Assembly: GCA_002840685.1 (NCBI GenBank)
Contig: PHBU01000003.1
Coordinates: 1-64,000 of the forward strand
From: Chloroflexi bacterium HGW-Chloroflexi-6
GTDB taxonomy: Bacteria > Chloroflexota > Anaerolineae > Anaerolineales > Villigracilaceae
DNA length: 64,000 nucleotides
Reading direction: 5' to 3'
Shown here: in pieces, positions 52,862 to 61,143 of the stretch
Layout of the letters: the number at the start of each line of letters is the position of its first letter
Position numbering within the stretch: position 1 is the stretch's first letter
Notes under the pieces: generated by a model
The model's input: only the letters and a program-made list of their open reading frames with translations
What the model was told of the DNA's origin: nothing
Database searches by the model: none
Position numbers and translations under genes: made by a program

Positions 52862-54517
52862 TTATTTGTCGCGGCGCAGTCCCTGGCGTACCCGGGTTTG
52901 ATCGATGAAATCGCGCACCAGTTTTTGCGGGTGTGGCTGTGAGCCGCCCATGATCAGGTAGCCCGGCGCCCAAAAATCGCCGGACGGGTTGTCATTCTTG
53001 ATGCGCGGGAATTCTTTGAAAACCCGTTCCGATGTTTGCTGGCGAACGATGCGCATGATGTAGCCTGGCGCCGTGGCCGGCGGGACGCTGACCACCCATT
53101 GCAGGTATTCGGGGCGAACGGAGATATGCTCCAGCCGCCAGCCAAAGGCGATGCAAACCTGCGATACCCACTCAGCAACCTGGTCGGCGAGATCGCCTGT
53201 CAGGTGGTGGCTGTCAAAACGGGGAACCAGCAGGCAGGCATAGTTCAGGTTATACATGGCTGGCGAGGCCGGTTCAAGCACAATCCGATGCGCCACTTCG
53301 GTCACCGATTGTGGGCGGGTTTCGATGAGTGAGTTGGGGTCCTGGCTGGGTTTTTGCGCGCGAGTGGTTGCCATTTCATCGGGATATTCGCGCGTTTGCT
53401 TTTTATCGTTCTCAGCCCGGCTGACGCGTGTCTGCTCCAACTCAGACAAAGACAATCTTTGTTCACGGCGGCGCACAGCCGGCGAGCTTTCGCGGCTGAA
53501 ATCGGGCGAAAACATCGGATGAGTGGTCACCAGCGGTGGCTCTATCTGTGTGGCTGGCCGGGAGATGGGCTGGGCGGGTTTTTGCTCCCATGGCATTGGA
53601 ACCTGCTGCTGCCTGCGTTCGTGTTTGGGCGGCTCCGGCGATGGGACATCCCCGAGCAGATCTGAGATCGGAGGCAACTCATCGAATTCTTCACCATCGG
53701 CCAACTCGGCCATATTCTCTGAAACGCTGAACTGATTGGTTTGGTCGGTTGGTACTTCGGCCAACGAACGGACCAGTTGACCGGCCTGGGCCCGGATGGT
53801 ACTGAAGGGGGTTTCGGCGTCGAAAACCAGTGCCAGCACCATCGAGGCAGTCAGACGGCGCGCATAGAGCATGTGCTGAGCTTCGGTGGCTTCCAAGCGG
53901 ATAAACCGCAGCAGGTCGCTTTGCGACTGGGTATCCCAATATTTTTGAACAGAGCGCGCCAATTCCTGTGCGGCCTCACGCTTAAGCTGCCCGGCGTAGG
54001 CCCATAGTTCGTTTTGGCGGGTGATCAATGCGGCCTGTGCCGAGGATTCAAGCATCAGCCGGGTCAGGTGACGCGCCGCGCGGCTGACGTCTTGCAGCCA
54101 ATCCAACTCGGTATCCGGCAGAGGCGGGATGGTTGGTGCCGGCGAAGCGGCCAGGGCCGGAAACGCCTGCGCTTTTTTAAGGGTTTTTTGCAAATCGGGC
54201 AGAGAAAGCGGCTTGGTCAGGATGGCCCGCAGGGGCAAATCCTTCAAGCGGATGGTGTTCTGGCCTTCGCGCGCAATCAGGATCAGGTTGACATCCGGCT
54301 TGATCTGGCGCAGGGCCAGGCCAAGATCCAGAACTGAAATATCAACTTCATCCAGATCGGAATCAAGCAGGACGGGCGGCGTGGGGTTGTTTTGGCGGAT
54401 AAACTGAATCGCTTCGGAAAAGTCCGAAGTGAGATATACCTTGTAATCGGGCAGCCCCTGAGCGATCAGGTTTCCAAAGGTATTTTGTGGCGATAGTACC
54501 AATAGGGGGTAAGCCAT
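52862..54517 (-). CDS. receiver-like domain fused to inactive IS200-type transposase domain
   Basis: A 551-residue protein. The N-terminus (about 1-115) is receiver-like: D52 in VLLDSDL and K102 in ILTKPLS are present, but the acidic pair near residue 9 is S-P. The middle (about 130-260) is helical and the next part (about 265-415) disordered, rich in P, Q, R and E. The C-terminal domain (about 422-545) matches the Y1/IS200 transposase TnpA along its length (LACLLVPRF-like strand, LTGDLADQVAEWVSQVCIAFGWRLEHISV, FKEFPRI, FWAPGYLIMGG). The HUH histidines are replaced (P-E-Y471-L-Q473 where TnpA has D-H-x-H), and the catalytic tyrosine is F537 (VRDFIDQ, TnpA VKQYIExQ). It is therefore probably a domesticated nucleic-acid-binding domain. 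It is convergent with radA and has no transposon ends. Confidence 0.8.
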   Translation of the reverse strand: MAYPLLVLSPQNTFGNLIAQGLPDYKVYLTSDFSEAIQFIRQNNPTPPVLLDSDLDEVDISVLDLGLALRQIKPDVNLILIAREGQNTIRLKDLPLRAILTKPLSLPDLQKTLKKAQAFPALAASPAPTIPPLPDTELDWLQDVSRAARHLTRLMLESSAQAALITRQNELWAYAGQLKREAAQELARSVQKYWDTQSQSDLLRFIRLEATEAQHMLYARRLTASMVLALVFDAETPFSTIRAQAGQLVRSLAEVPTDQTNQFSVSENMAELADGEEFDELPPISDLLGDVPSPEPPKHERRQQQVPMPWEQKPAQPISRPATQIEPPLVTTHPMFSPDFSRESSPAVRRREQRLSLSELEQTRVSRAENDKKQTREYPDEMATTRAQKPSQDPNSLIETRPQSVTEVAHRIVLEPASPAMYNLNYACLLVPRFDSHHLTGDLADQVAEWVSQVCIAFGWRLEHISVRPEYLQWVVSVPPATAPGYIMRIVRQQTSERVFKEFPRIKNDNPSGDFWAPGYLIMGGSQPHPQKLVRDFIDQTRVRQGLRRDK

Positions 54518-54711
54518 GTTAGAAGTTTATCATGCACTGGCAAGGTGGGCAACATTGGAATGATATTAAGATGATTTCAGTTTTTGTCCTGTTTGTGTGA
54601 CATTGAAACCCATATATTGTGATAAATGTTACTAATCGCTCTGTTCAGATTTGCTTATTATAGGATTGTAATTTTTTTGTTTTTCTGATAGTAAAAAGGA
54701 TGAGTGCTGGC

Positions 54712-55656
54712 ATGAATGTTCCTGAATTGCGCGTTTTTGTGGCCGCCGCTGAAGAATTAAACTTTAGCCGGGCTGCTGCTCGGTTGCACCTTTCGCAGTC
54801 TGCTGTCAGCCAGAACATCCAGTCCATCGAAAAAAGCTACGGAGTGGAGCTGTTTTTGCGCCATGGCCGCACGGTTCAGTTAAGCGAGGTCGGCCAGGCC
54901 ATTCTTCCGATGGCGCATGAGATCTTGAATTCGATCCGCCTACTTGAAGATTCTCTGATCAACGTTAACGGTGAAGTGGCCGGAGAATTGACCATTGGCT
55001 GCTCCACCACTTCGGGAAAGTATATTTTGCCCAACCTGCTGGCGGCGTTTCGGCGGGAATATTCACTGGTGCGCAGCCGGGTTGCGATCAGCAGCCGCAG
55101 CAGTATCGTCGAACGGCTGCTCGACCAGAGCCTGGCCTTGGGTGTTATGAGCCGCCGGGTGGAACATCGCGACCTGGAATATATGCCCCTGCTTGAAGAT
55201 AAAGTCATCCTGATCGTGCCGGTGCATCATCCCTGGGCCAACTATGGCCGCGCCATGCCAGCCGATTTACTCGACCAGCCATTTATCCGGCGCGAGGATA
55301 CTTCAGGAACATCGGAAACGGTTTTAAATGCCCTGAAGCAACACGGCATCATGCCGGACATGCTCAATGTCGTGATGGAATTGGGCAATGCCGAAGCGAT
55401 TGAGATGTCGGTTGAGGAAGGTATTGGGATCGCTTTCGTTTCAGAATTGGTGGCGGCGCGCGGGCTGGCGCTTGGCCGCATCAAAAGAGTCGAGATCGAG
55501 GGCCTTGAAATGGTTCAGCGCATTTACCTTTATCGGCATGTCGCCTCGGTCTTTACCCGCGCCGAAGCCCGGTTTTGGGAATTCGTGCAAGAGAACCGCG
55601 CCCAGATCTTGAGCGCTGCCATCGGAAATTTGGCAGGAATTATGCCTGTCGCCTGA
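54712..55656 (+). CDS. LysR-family transcriptional regulator
   Basis: A 314-residue LysR-type regulator. The winged helix-turn-helix is at about 1-60 (FVAAAEELNFSRAAARLHLSQSAVSQNIQSIEKSYG), followed by a substrate-binding effector domain (about 85-290; LTIGCSTTSGKYILPNLLAAFRREY). It resembles CysL/CbbR-like members, but the effector is unknown. I prefer the ATG at 54712, which has GGATGAG at workable spacing; an ATG at 54700 is directly preceded by AAAAGG, too close. It stands 95 bp upstream of the Fe-S oxidoreductase gene on the same strand and may control it. Confidence 0.92.
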   Translation: MNVPELRVFVAAAEELNFSRAAARLHLSQSAVSQNIQSIEKSYGVELFLRHGRTVQLSEVGQAILPMAHEILNSIRLLEDSLINVNGEVAGELTIGCSTTSGKYILPNLLAAFRREYSLVRSRVAISSRSSIVERLLDQSLALGVMSRRVEHRDLEYMPLLEDKVILIVPVHHPWANYGRAMPADLLDQPFIRREDTSGTSETVLNALKQHGIMPDMLNVVMELGNAEAIEMSVEEGIGIAFVSELVAARGLALGRIKRVEIEGLEMVQRIYLYRHVASVFTRAEARFWEFVQENRAQILSAAIGNLAGIMPVA

Positions 55657-55682
55657 ATTATGCTACACTAATAGAAGTTTCC

Positions 55683-55727
55683 CGTCCCTTTTCTTCATCC
55701 CATTCGTGGGAGTTGGGAAAAGGGACG
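55683..55727 (+). repeat. nested hairpin in front of the Fe-S oxidoreductase gene
   Basis: A perfect 11-bp outer stem (CGTCCCTTTTC 55683-55693 with GAAAAGGGACG 55717-55727) encloses a second small hairpin (CCCA-TTCG-TGGG). It is followed by TGCTATTTCTG, not a clean T-tract, so it is either a weak terminator of lysR or a leader structure of the downstream gene. Confidence 0.6.
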
Positions 55728-55751
55728 TGCTATTTCTGACCAGGAGGAACC

Positions 55752-57734
55752 ATGCTCACGCTTGTCGAAAAGATCATCTTTGCCGTTGCGCTGCTTGTTT
55801 CGCTCTATTTCACCTGGCGCGGTGTGGTGCGCATTGTCAGCAATATCGCCAGCGGGCAGGGCAAGCCTGATTGGCAGGTTGTTTTGCGCAAAGCGGGCGG
55901 TGCGCTCTTCAAGTTCATCACTTTTCAGCCGGTTTTTCGCTTTCGGCTTATTCCGAGCATCCTGCATGGGCTGATCGGCTGGGGTTTCCTGGCTTTCCTG
56001 CTGATCAATCTCAACGATATTATTTATGCCTATTTCAACTGGCGCTGGGTCGATCACACCGGCCTGTTTGGGGATTTTTACCGGCTGCTGGCGGATGCCG
56101 CCAACCTGCTGATTTTGCTCGGAATCATGGCGATGGCCTTTCGACGTTTTGCGCTGCGCCCCCCGACGCTTCGCTCCCGTCAAACCACGCTTTTGCTACC
56201 CGAGGCGCGCAGCGGCATCAGCCGCGATTCCGCAATCGTGGCCGGGTTTATCTTCCTGCATAATTCAGCCCGATTAATCGGCGAATCGTTCTTCGTGGCG
56301 GAGCACGGCCCCGATAGTTGGCAGCCGTTCATTTCAACGGTAGCCAGCCTGTGGGTGGGGATGAGCCCCGAGGCCATGCTGATCGGTGAGAGAGTCGCCT
56401 TTTGGCTCTCGATGGGCGCCATCGCCGCCTTCCTGCCCTATTTTCCGTATTCCAAGCACATCCACCTGTTCTTCGCACCGATCAATTTCGCGCTCAAACC
56501 CGAACGAAAGTCGATCGGGCAGTTGGGTTATCTCAACATGGATGATGAAAAGATCGAGCAGTTTGGCGCGGCCAAAGTCAGCGACCTGGGCTACGAGCAA
56601 ATTGTGGATGCTTATGCCTGTATCATGTGTTTTCGCTGTCAGGAAGTTTGCCCGGCCTATAATACCGGCAAAATCCTTAGCCCGGCTGCGCTCGAGATCA
56701 ACAAACGCTACAACTTTAATCTCGGTGGCGGAACAGACAAGCCTTTGATCGACTTGATCCCCGAAGAAGCGGTCTGGGCCTGCACATCCTGTGGCGCCTG
56801 CGTGGATATTTGCCCGGTCGGTAACGAGCCGATGCGCGATATTCTCGAGATCCGGCGTAACCTGGCGCTGATGGAATCGAGCGTGCCCAAGCAACTCGAA
56901 TCGGCTTTCAGGGGCATGGAACGAAACGCCAACCCCTGGAATGTCTCGCCCGCCGACCGCATGAAGTGGGCTGAGGGCCTGTCCGTGCCGACGATCGAGC
57001 AAAACCCTGAACCTGAACTGCTCTGGTGGGTTGGCTGCGCCCCGGCAACGGATGCGCGCGCCCAAAAGACCGCCCGCGCCTTTGCAAAGATCCTGAATGC
57101 AGCCGGGCTGAATTACGCGGTTTTGGGCAAAAATGAGCAATGCACCGGCGATTCGGCCCGTCGTGCCGGGCGCGAAGATATTTTCTTTGGCCTGGCCACT
57201 GGGAATGTTGAACTGTTGAACGAGGTCGCTCCCAAGCGGATCGTGACAACCTGCCCACACTGCCTGCACACGCTCAAGAACGAATACCCGGCTTTTGGCG
57301 GGGAGTACCAGGTCATTCACCACACGCAGTTGATCAACGAGTTGGTTGGGGCTGGCAAAATTGAGCTAAAAGCGGATAACGATACGCTCCAGGTTACTTT
57401 CCACGATCCGTGTTACCTGGGACGCCACAACGGGATAGTGGATGCACCGCGTGATGCGCTCAAATCGGCGGGTGCGCTGACGGTCGAGATGCCGCGCAAC
57501 GCTGCCAAATCGTTTTGCTGCGGTGCGGGCGGCGCGCAAATGTGGAAGGAAGAAGAGCCCGGCACAGAGCGCGTCAACGCTGCCCGTTATGCCGAGGCCA
57601 AATCCACCGGGGCGAAGACGCTGGCGGTCGGCTGCCCGTTCTGCCTGACGATGATGAGCGATGCCGCCAAAGCAGATGATGTCCTGCAGGTTTTGGATGT
57701 GGCCGAAATCGTGGCCGCGCGCTTGAAGGATTAA
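55752..57734 (+). CDS. membrane Fe-S oxidoreductase (HdrD/GlpC-like with NarI-like anchor)
   Basis: A 660-residue protein. The N-terminal half has five or six membrane helices (about 5-25, 65-100, 115-130, 160-180, 195-235), like NarI/DsrM-type cytochrome b subunits. Two 4Fe-4S motifs follow: C290xxC293xxC296xxxC300 and C344xxC347xxC350xxxC354. The C-terminal part has two CCG domains (CPHCLHTLKNEYPAFG; DPCYLGRHN; FCCGAGGAQMW; VGCPFCLTMM), as in HdrD/HdrB, GlpC and LutA. Such fusions pass electrons between a soluble donor, often an electron-transfer flavoprotein, and membrane quinones. The partner here is unknown; no etf genes are in the window. A strong CAGGAGG precedes the ATG. Confidence 0.9.
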   Translation: MLTLVEKIIFAVALLVSLYFTWRGVVRIVSNIASGQGKPDWQVVLRKAGGALFKFITFQPVFRFRLIPSILHGLIGWGFLAFLLINLNDIIYAYFNWRWVDHTGLFGDFYRLLADAANLLILLGIMAMAFRRFALRPPTLRSRQTTLLLPEARSGISRDSAIVAGFIFLHNSARLIGESFFVAEHGPDSWQPFISTVASLWVGMSPEAMLIGERVAFWLSMGAIAAFLPYFPYSKHIHLFFAPINFALKPERKSIGQLGYLNMDDEKIEQFGAAKVSDLGYEQIVDAYACIMCFRCQEVCPAYNTGKILSPAALEINKRYNFNLGGGTDKPLIDLIPEEAVWACTSCGACVDICPVGNEPMRDILEIRRNLALMESSVPKQLESAFRGMERNANPWNVSPADRMKWAEGLSVPTIEQNPEPELLWWVGCAPATDARAQKTARAFAKILNAAGLNYAVLGKNEQCTGDSARRAGREDIFFGLATGNVELLNEVAPKRIVTTCPHCLHTLKNEYPAFGGEYQVIHHTQLINELVGAGKIELKADNDTLQVTFHDPCYLGRHNGIVDAPRDALKSAGALTVEMPRNAAKSFCCGAGGAQMWKEEEPGTERVNAARYAEAKSTGAKTLAVGCPFCLTMMSDAAKADDVLQVLDVAEIVAARLKD

Positions 57735-57761
57735 AATTTTAACGTAGAGTTGCCAAGGGCG

Positions 57762-57798
57762 AAGTCGCAGAGTTTTTTTTGATAAAACTCTGCGACTT
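57762..57798 (+). terminator. hairpin after the Fe-S oxidoreductase gene
   Basis: A perfect 15-bp stem (AAGTCGCAGAGTTTT 57762-57776 with 57784-57798) and 7-nt loop, 28 bp after the stop codon. Its 5' arm ends in a run of T but no T-tract follows the stem, so termination is plausible but not certain. Confidence 0.5.
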
Positions 57799-57861
57799 TA
57801 TGATTCTGTGTTAACCACTTTCAGGCAAACCCACAATCTTGACAGTCTTATTGCCAAAAAG

Positions 57862-57890
57862 TTGCCGCATTTTCACTTAAGTCGTATACT
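57862..57890 (+). promoter_or_regulatory. promoter of the leader ORF-corA unit
   Basis: TTGCCG (57862-57867), a 17-bp spacer and TATACT (57885-57890), 44 bp upstream of the leader start codon. Confidence 0.6.
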
Positions 57891-57934
57891 TGGCAAGTTG
57901 TACTAAAACTATCAGGAAAGGAGGATAGGCAAGC

Positions 57935-58039
57935 ATGTCACAAGAAGGCGAACGTTCTGGCTCTGCTGAAAGTCAGCCTCCCAGTTATTCTGGGACAAAT
58001 TACCGTCAGACGGACGCTGCCTTCACGCGTCTTCTCTGA
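57935..58039 (+). CDS. 34-residue leader peptide upstream of corA
   Basis: A short ORF with an excellent ribosome-binding site (AAAGGAGG, 57917-57924, 10 nt before ATG). The peptide is hydrophilic and rich in S, G, Q and E (begins MSQEGERSGSAESQ, ends AAFTRLL). It has no signal or membrane segment. Two hairpins overlap it: CCCAG/CTGGG (57980-57994) and GTCAGA...TCTGAC with inner ACGC/GCGT (58005-58040) spanning its stop codon. It ends 31 bp before corA. This arrangement resembles a translated leader that controls a downstream Mg2+ transporter, as known for mgtA, mgtCBR and corA of enterobacteria; homology to those leaders is not implied. A real small protein is the alternative. Confidence 0.6.
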   Translation: MSQEGERSGSAESQPPSYSGTNYRQTDAAFTRLL

Positions 58040-58070
58040 CTTATCTAACCAATAAGAAAGGAATCCGCCC

Positions 58071-59000
58071 ATGCTGACCATCCTCAAGAATACCGAGCAG
58101 GGCCTGCAAGTGCTCGAAAACTTTATCAACGGCTGTTGGGTCAATGTCATCGACCCGACCCCCGAAGAAATTGCCCAACTGGAAGAGTGGGGAGTCTATC
58201 CAGAGTACGTTCAATATTCGCTCGATCTCGACGAAATGGCGCGCAGTGAACGTGATGAAGACTATGTCTTCATCCTTTTGCGCATCCCCTACTATAATGG
58301 CGCCGCGGCCGATATCCCCTATACCAGCATCCCGCTCGGGATTTTGGTTTTCAATAATTTTGTCGTCACCATCTGTCGCTACGACAACGATATCAATCGC
58401 ATTCTGTGTAACGGAAAATATCGCGGCCTGCGCACTGGCAAGCGCTACCGCTTCGTGTTGTATGCTCTGCTCGAAACCGCCACTCGCTACCTGGCCCACC
58501 TGCGCGAGATCAACAAAACCGTTGAAATCGTCGAAGACCGCCTGCAAGCCTCCACTCGTAACAAAGAACTGCTCGAACTTCTTAAATACCAGAAAAGTCT
58601 GACGTATTTTGCGACCGCCCTGCGCTCCAACGAAGTGATGATGGAACGCTTGCAGCGCATGCAAATGTTTAATACGTATGAAGAAGACCAGGACCTGCTC
58701 GAAGATGTGCTCACCGAAAACCAGCAGGCCATCCAGATGGCGAACATCTACTCCGAAATTTTGGCCGGGTTAATGGATGCCTTCGCCAGCATCATCTCGA
58801 ACAACCTCAACATGGTCATGAAAGCTCTGGCTGCCCTGACCATCATCGTCAATCTGCCGACCATCGTTGCTTCGTTCTATGGCATGAATGTGCCCTTGCC
58901 CGGACAGGATCACCCGCTGGCTTTTGTTGGCGTTATTGCCAGTTCAGTGGCCCTGACCATTATTGCTACCATCATCTTCTATAAACGCAACTGGTTCTAA
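58071..59000 (+). CDS. corA: CorA-type Mg2+/Co2+ transporter
   Basis: A 309-residue member of the CorA family. A cytoplasmic alpha/beta funnel domain (about 1-245) precedes two C-terminal membrane helices. The signature Y-G-M-N is at 270-273 in the loop after TM1, and the basic tail KRNWF ends the protein. It forms a pentameric divalent-cation channel in the cytoplasmic membrane. AAAGGA precedes the ATG. The next gene starts 1 nt after its stop. Confidence 0.95.
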   Translation: MLTILKNTEQGLQVLENFINGCWVNVIDPTPEEIAQLEEWGVYPEYVQYSLDLDEMARSERDEDYVFILLRIPYYNGAAADIPYTSIPLGILVFNNFVVTICRYDNDINRILCNGKYRGLRTGKRYRFVLYALLETATRYLAHLREINKTVEIVEDRLQASTRNKELLELLKYQKSLTYFATALRSNEVMMERLQRMQMFNTYEEDQDLLEDVLTENQQAIQMANIYSEILAGLMDAFASIISNNLNMVMKALAALTIIVNLPTIVASFYGMNVPLPGQDHPLAFVGVIASSVALTIIATIIFYKRNWF

Positions 59001-59001
59001 C

Positions 59002-59907
59002 ATGAAAATCTCTGCCCCTCAACTCATTCACGATGCACAGGCCCAGCTCGGCGAAGGCCCGGTCTGGGATGCGGCCCGCAATTGCCTGTGGTGGGTCGAT
59101 ATCCTGACCGGACGCCTGCACCGTTACCTGCCGGAAACCGGGCAGGATAATTTCATCGAGCTTGGGCAGCCGCTTGGCTGTGCGGCTGCCTGCCGTAGCG
59201 GAAAATTCATTTTGGGGATGAAAAACGGGCTGGCGATCCTTCGACAAGCTCCGGACGACGCCTTGGGCCTGGATACCGTTCAACTGGACTGGGTTGCACA
59301 ACCTGAGTTGCACCTGCCCGAAAATCGCTTTAACGATGGTAAATGTGGTCCCGACGGGCGTTTTCTTGCCGGGACGATGGATATGAAAGAAAAAGACCCG
59401 AGTGGCGCCTTGTACTCCGTTTCACCGGACGGCTCGTTAAAAACGCTCAAGACCGGCGTTCGTATTTCGAACGGCCTGACCTGGAGCGCCGATTACAAAA
59501 CCTTCTACTATATCGATACCCCCACCCGCGAGATTGTCGCCTACGATTATGATCTGACCTGCGGCGAGATCGCCAACCCGCGTGTGGCCGTCCGCATTCC
59601 TGACGGGTTGGGCTGGCCGGACGGGATGACCTCGGATCTGGAGGGCCGCCTGTGGGTGGCGATGTGGGGCGGCGCAGCCATCACGGTTTGGGACGCGGCA
59701 AAAGGCGAACTGCTCGAAAAGATCAACTTCCCGGCAAAAAATATCACTTCGTGCGCATTCGGCGGATCGCAACAGGATACGCTCTACGTCACCTCGGCCC
59801 GTATCGGGTTGGACGCGGCCGATTTGGCGGCCTTCCCGGCTTCGGGCGGCCTGTTCCGCGTGCAGACGGCTGTTCAGGGGCAGCCCACCTTCGTTTTTCA
59901 GGATTAA
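59002..59907 (+). CDS. SMP-30/gluconolactonase family protein
   Basis: A 301-residue six-bladed beta-propeller lactonase-like protein. Metal-site stretches are visible: LGEGPVWD (Glu near residue 17), NRFNDGKCGPDGRFLAGTMD, RISNGLTWSADYKTFYYIDT and GWPDGMTSDLEGRLWVAMW. The family hydrolyses sugar lactones such as glucono- or arabinono-lactone, using Ca2+ or Zn2+. I chose the ATG at 59002, 1 nt after the corA stop; an upstream frame begins inside corA. Translational coupling to corA is likely, though a functional tie is not obvious. Confidence 0.9.
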   Translation: MKISAPQLIHDAQAQLGEGPVWDAARNCLWWVDILTGRLHRYLPETGQDNFIELGQPLGCAAACRSGKFILGMKNGLAILRQAPDDALGLDTVQLDWVAQPELHLPENRFNDGKCGPDGRFLAGTMDMKEKDPSGALYSVSPDGSLKTLKTGVRISNGLTWSADYKTFYYIDTPTREIVAYDYDLTCGEIANPRVAVRIPDGLGWPDGMTSDLEGRLWVAMWGGAAITVWDAAKGELLEKINFPAKNITSCAFGGSQQDTLYVTSARIGLDAADLAAFPASGGLFRVQTAVQGQPTFVFQD

Positions 59908-59930
59908 TTTACAGACAGGAGAAAGTTTCA

Positions 59931-60968
59931 ATGTCCCAGAGAGTCGTTTACATCGATATTGCCAAGGGAATTGGGATTTTGCTGGTGGTGCTGGCGCACA
60001 ACGGGTTGCAGTCTTATGCGCCTTTGGTGCACCAGTTTATTTATTCTTTTCACATGCCGCTTTTCTTCTTTCTTTCGGGCCTGTTTTTCAAGCCCGAGAT
60101 TGGTTTTGTTGAATTGCTCAAAAAGCGTTTCAACAGCTTGCTGCTGCCTTATTTCTTTACCATCTTTCTGATCTATTTTTTTGAAATTTTCCTGGGAAAA
60201 ATGGGCCTGCCGATCGCCTGGTCGCGGATCGCCAAGGCCTTTTATGGTAACGGTTTTTATCTGGACTGGGTGGCGATGTGGTTCCTGCCGGCCCTGTTTG
60301 TGATGAACCTGGTGGCGTTTGGTTTTTACCGCCTGTTAGGGCGTTTTGCTTCATCCTGGCCTCGTTGGGTTGGCCTGGTGCTGATGCAGGCGCTGGGGGT
60401 TTTTACGCTGAACTGGTTTGTACCTTTTGATGTCAACCTGTTGGGGCGCAGCGTGTCGCTGCAAGGGTTGCCCTTCAGCCTCGATCTGGCGCTGGTGGGT
60501 GGTTTTTTCTTTATCCTGGGGCGTGAAATTTACCGCGGCGTGCCGCAGAACTGGTTCGGTTCGTGGTGGCTTTTGCTGGGCTCAACGCTGCTGCTCCTGG
60601 GGCTGTTATGGTTTTCCCCGGCAGTGATCGATCTTAATACGCGTCGATGGGATGCTCCGCTGATCAATACGGTCGAGGCCCTGGCAGGGATTGCACTGGT
60701 GCTGGCGATTTCGTGGCAACTGGTGCGCGGACCTGCCTGGCTGGTGTCTTTTTTCTCGTACATGGGCCGCATTTCGGTTTTGATTTTGATCTTCCACAAC
60801 CCGGTTCAGTCTTATCTGACCGGCAAACTCGACTGGTTGATCGGGGGCAGTCTTTACACGCCGCTGTTGGTTTACCCATTTGCGGTGCTGGTGCCGGTGC
60901 TGATCTATGAGATCGGCGTGAAGCCCAACCCGTTGGTGATGAGGTTGTTTGGGATGAAGAGCGCGTAA
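59931..60968 (+). CDS. acyltransferase 3 family membrane protein
   Basis: A 345-residue polytopic protein starting at the ATG at 59931 with CAGGAGAAAG upstream. About ten helices are predicted. The start (RVVYIDIAKGIGILLVVLAHNG) and the FHMPLFFFLSGLFFKP segment are the hallmarks of the acyltransferase 3 (OafA/WecH/NodX-like) family, including the catalytic-type histidine near residue 23. It would acetylate or succinylate a sugar or polymer at the membrane. The reading frame stays open upstream into the SMP-30 gene but only this start gives the family N-terminus. A terminator follows. Confidence 0.9.
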   Translation: MSQRVVYIDIAKGIGILLVVLAHNGLQSYAPLVHQFIYSFHMPLFFFLSGLFFKPEIGFVELLKKRFNSLLLPYFFTIFLIYFFEIFLGKMGLPIAWSRIAKAFYGNGFYLDWVAMWFLPALFVMNLVAFGFYRLLGRFASSWPRWVGLVLMQALGVFTLNWFVPFDVNLLGRSVSLQGLPFSLDLALVGGFFFILGREIYRGVPQNWFGSWWLLLGSTLLLLGLLWFSPAVIDLNTRRWDAPLINTVEALAGIALVLAISWQLVRGPAWLVSFFSYMGRISVLILIFHNPVQSYLTGKLDWLIGGSLYTPLLVYPFAVLVPVLIYEIGVKPNPLVMRLFGMKSA

Positions 60969-60988
60969 AAGAAACAAAACGATCGAGA

Positions 60989-61018
60989 GGACGACTGCGC
61001 AAGCGGCCGTCCTTTTTT
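60989..61018 (+). terminator. terminator after the acyltransferase gene
   Basis: A 10-bp stem with one mismatch and one G-T pair (GGACGACTGC 60989-60998 with GCGGCCGTCC 61003-61012), GCAA tetraloop, then TTTTTT (61013-61018). Confidence 0.88.
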
Positions 61019-61143
61019 GATGCCTGGCTTGTGTCACCCAGGGATTTCAACCAGGCCCGCATCTCCTCCATCACTTCTGCATAATTTCTGCACAATTAAC
61101 CGGTATCCTTGGCCCTGTACAAAAAGAGATCAGGAGAATGGGT

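Noticed and set aside
52862..54517. Calling this an active IS200/IS605 insertion sequence
   Set aside because: HUH histidines and catalytic tyrosine are gone, the domain is fused to a receiver-like region, and no subterminal hairpin ends or tnpB were seen.
57891..58070. Mg2+ riboswitch (M-box or ykkC-like) before corA
   Set aside because: No match to the conserved cores I know; the region is better explained by a short leader ORF with local hairpins.
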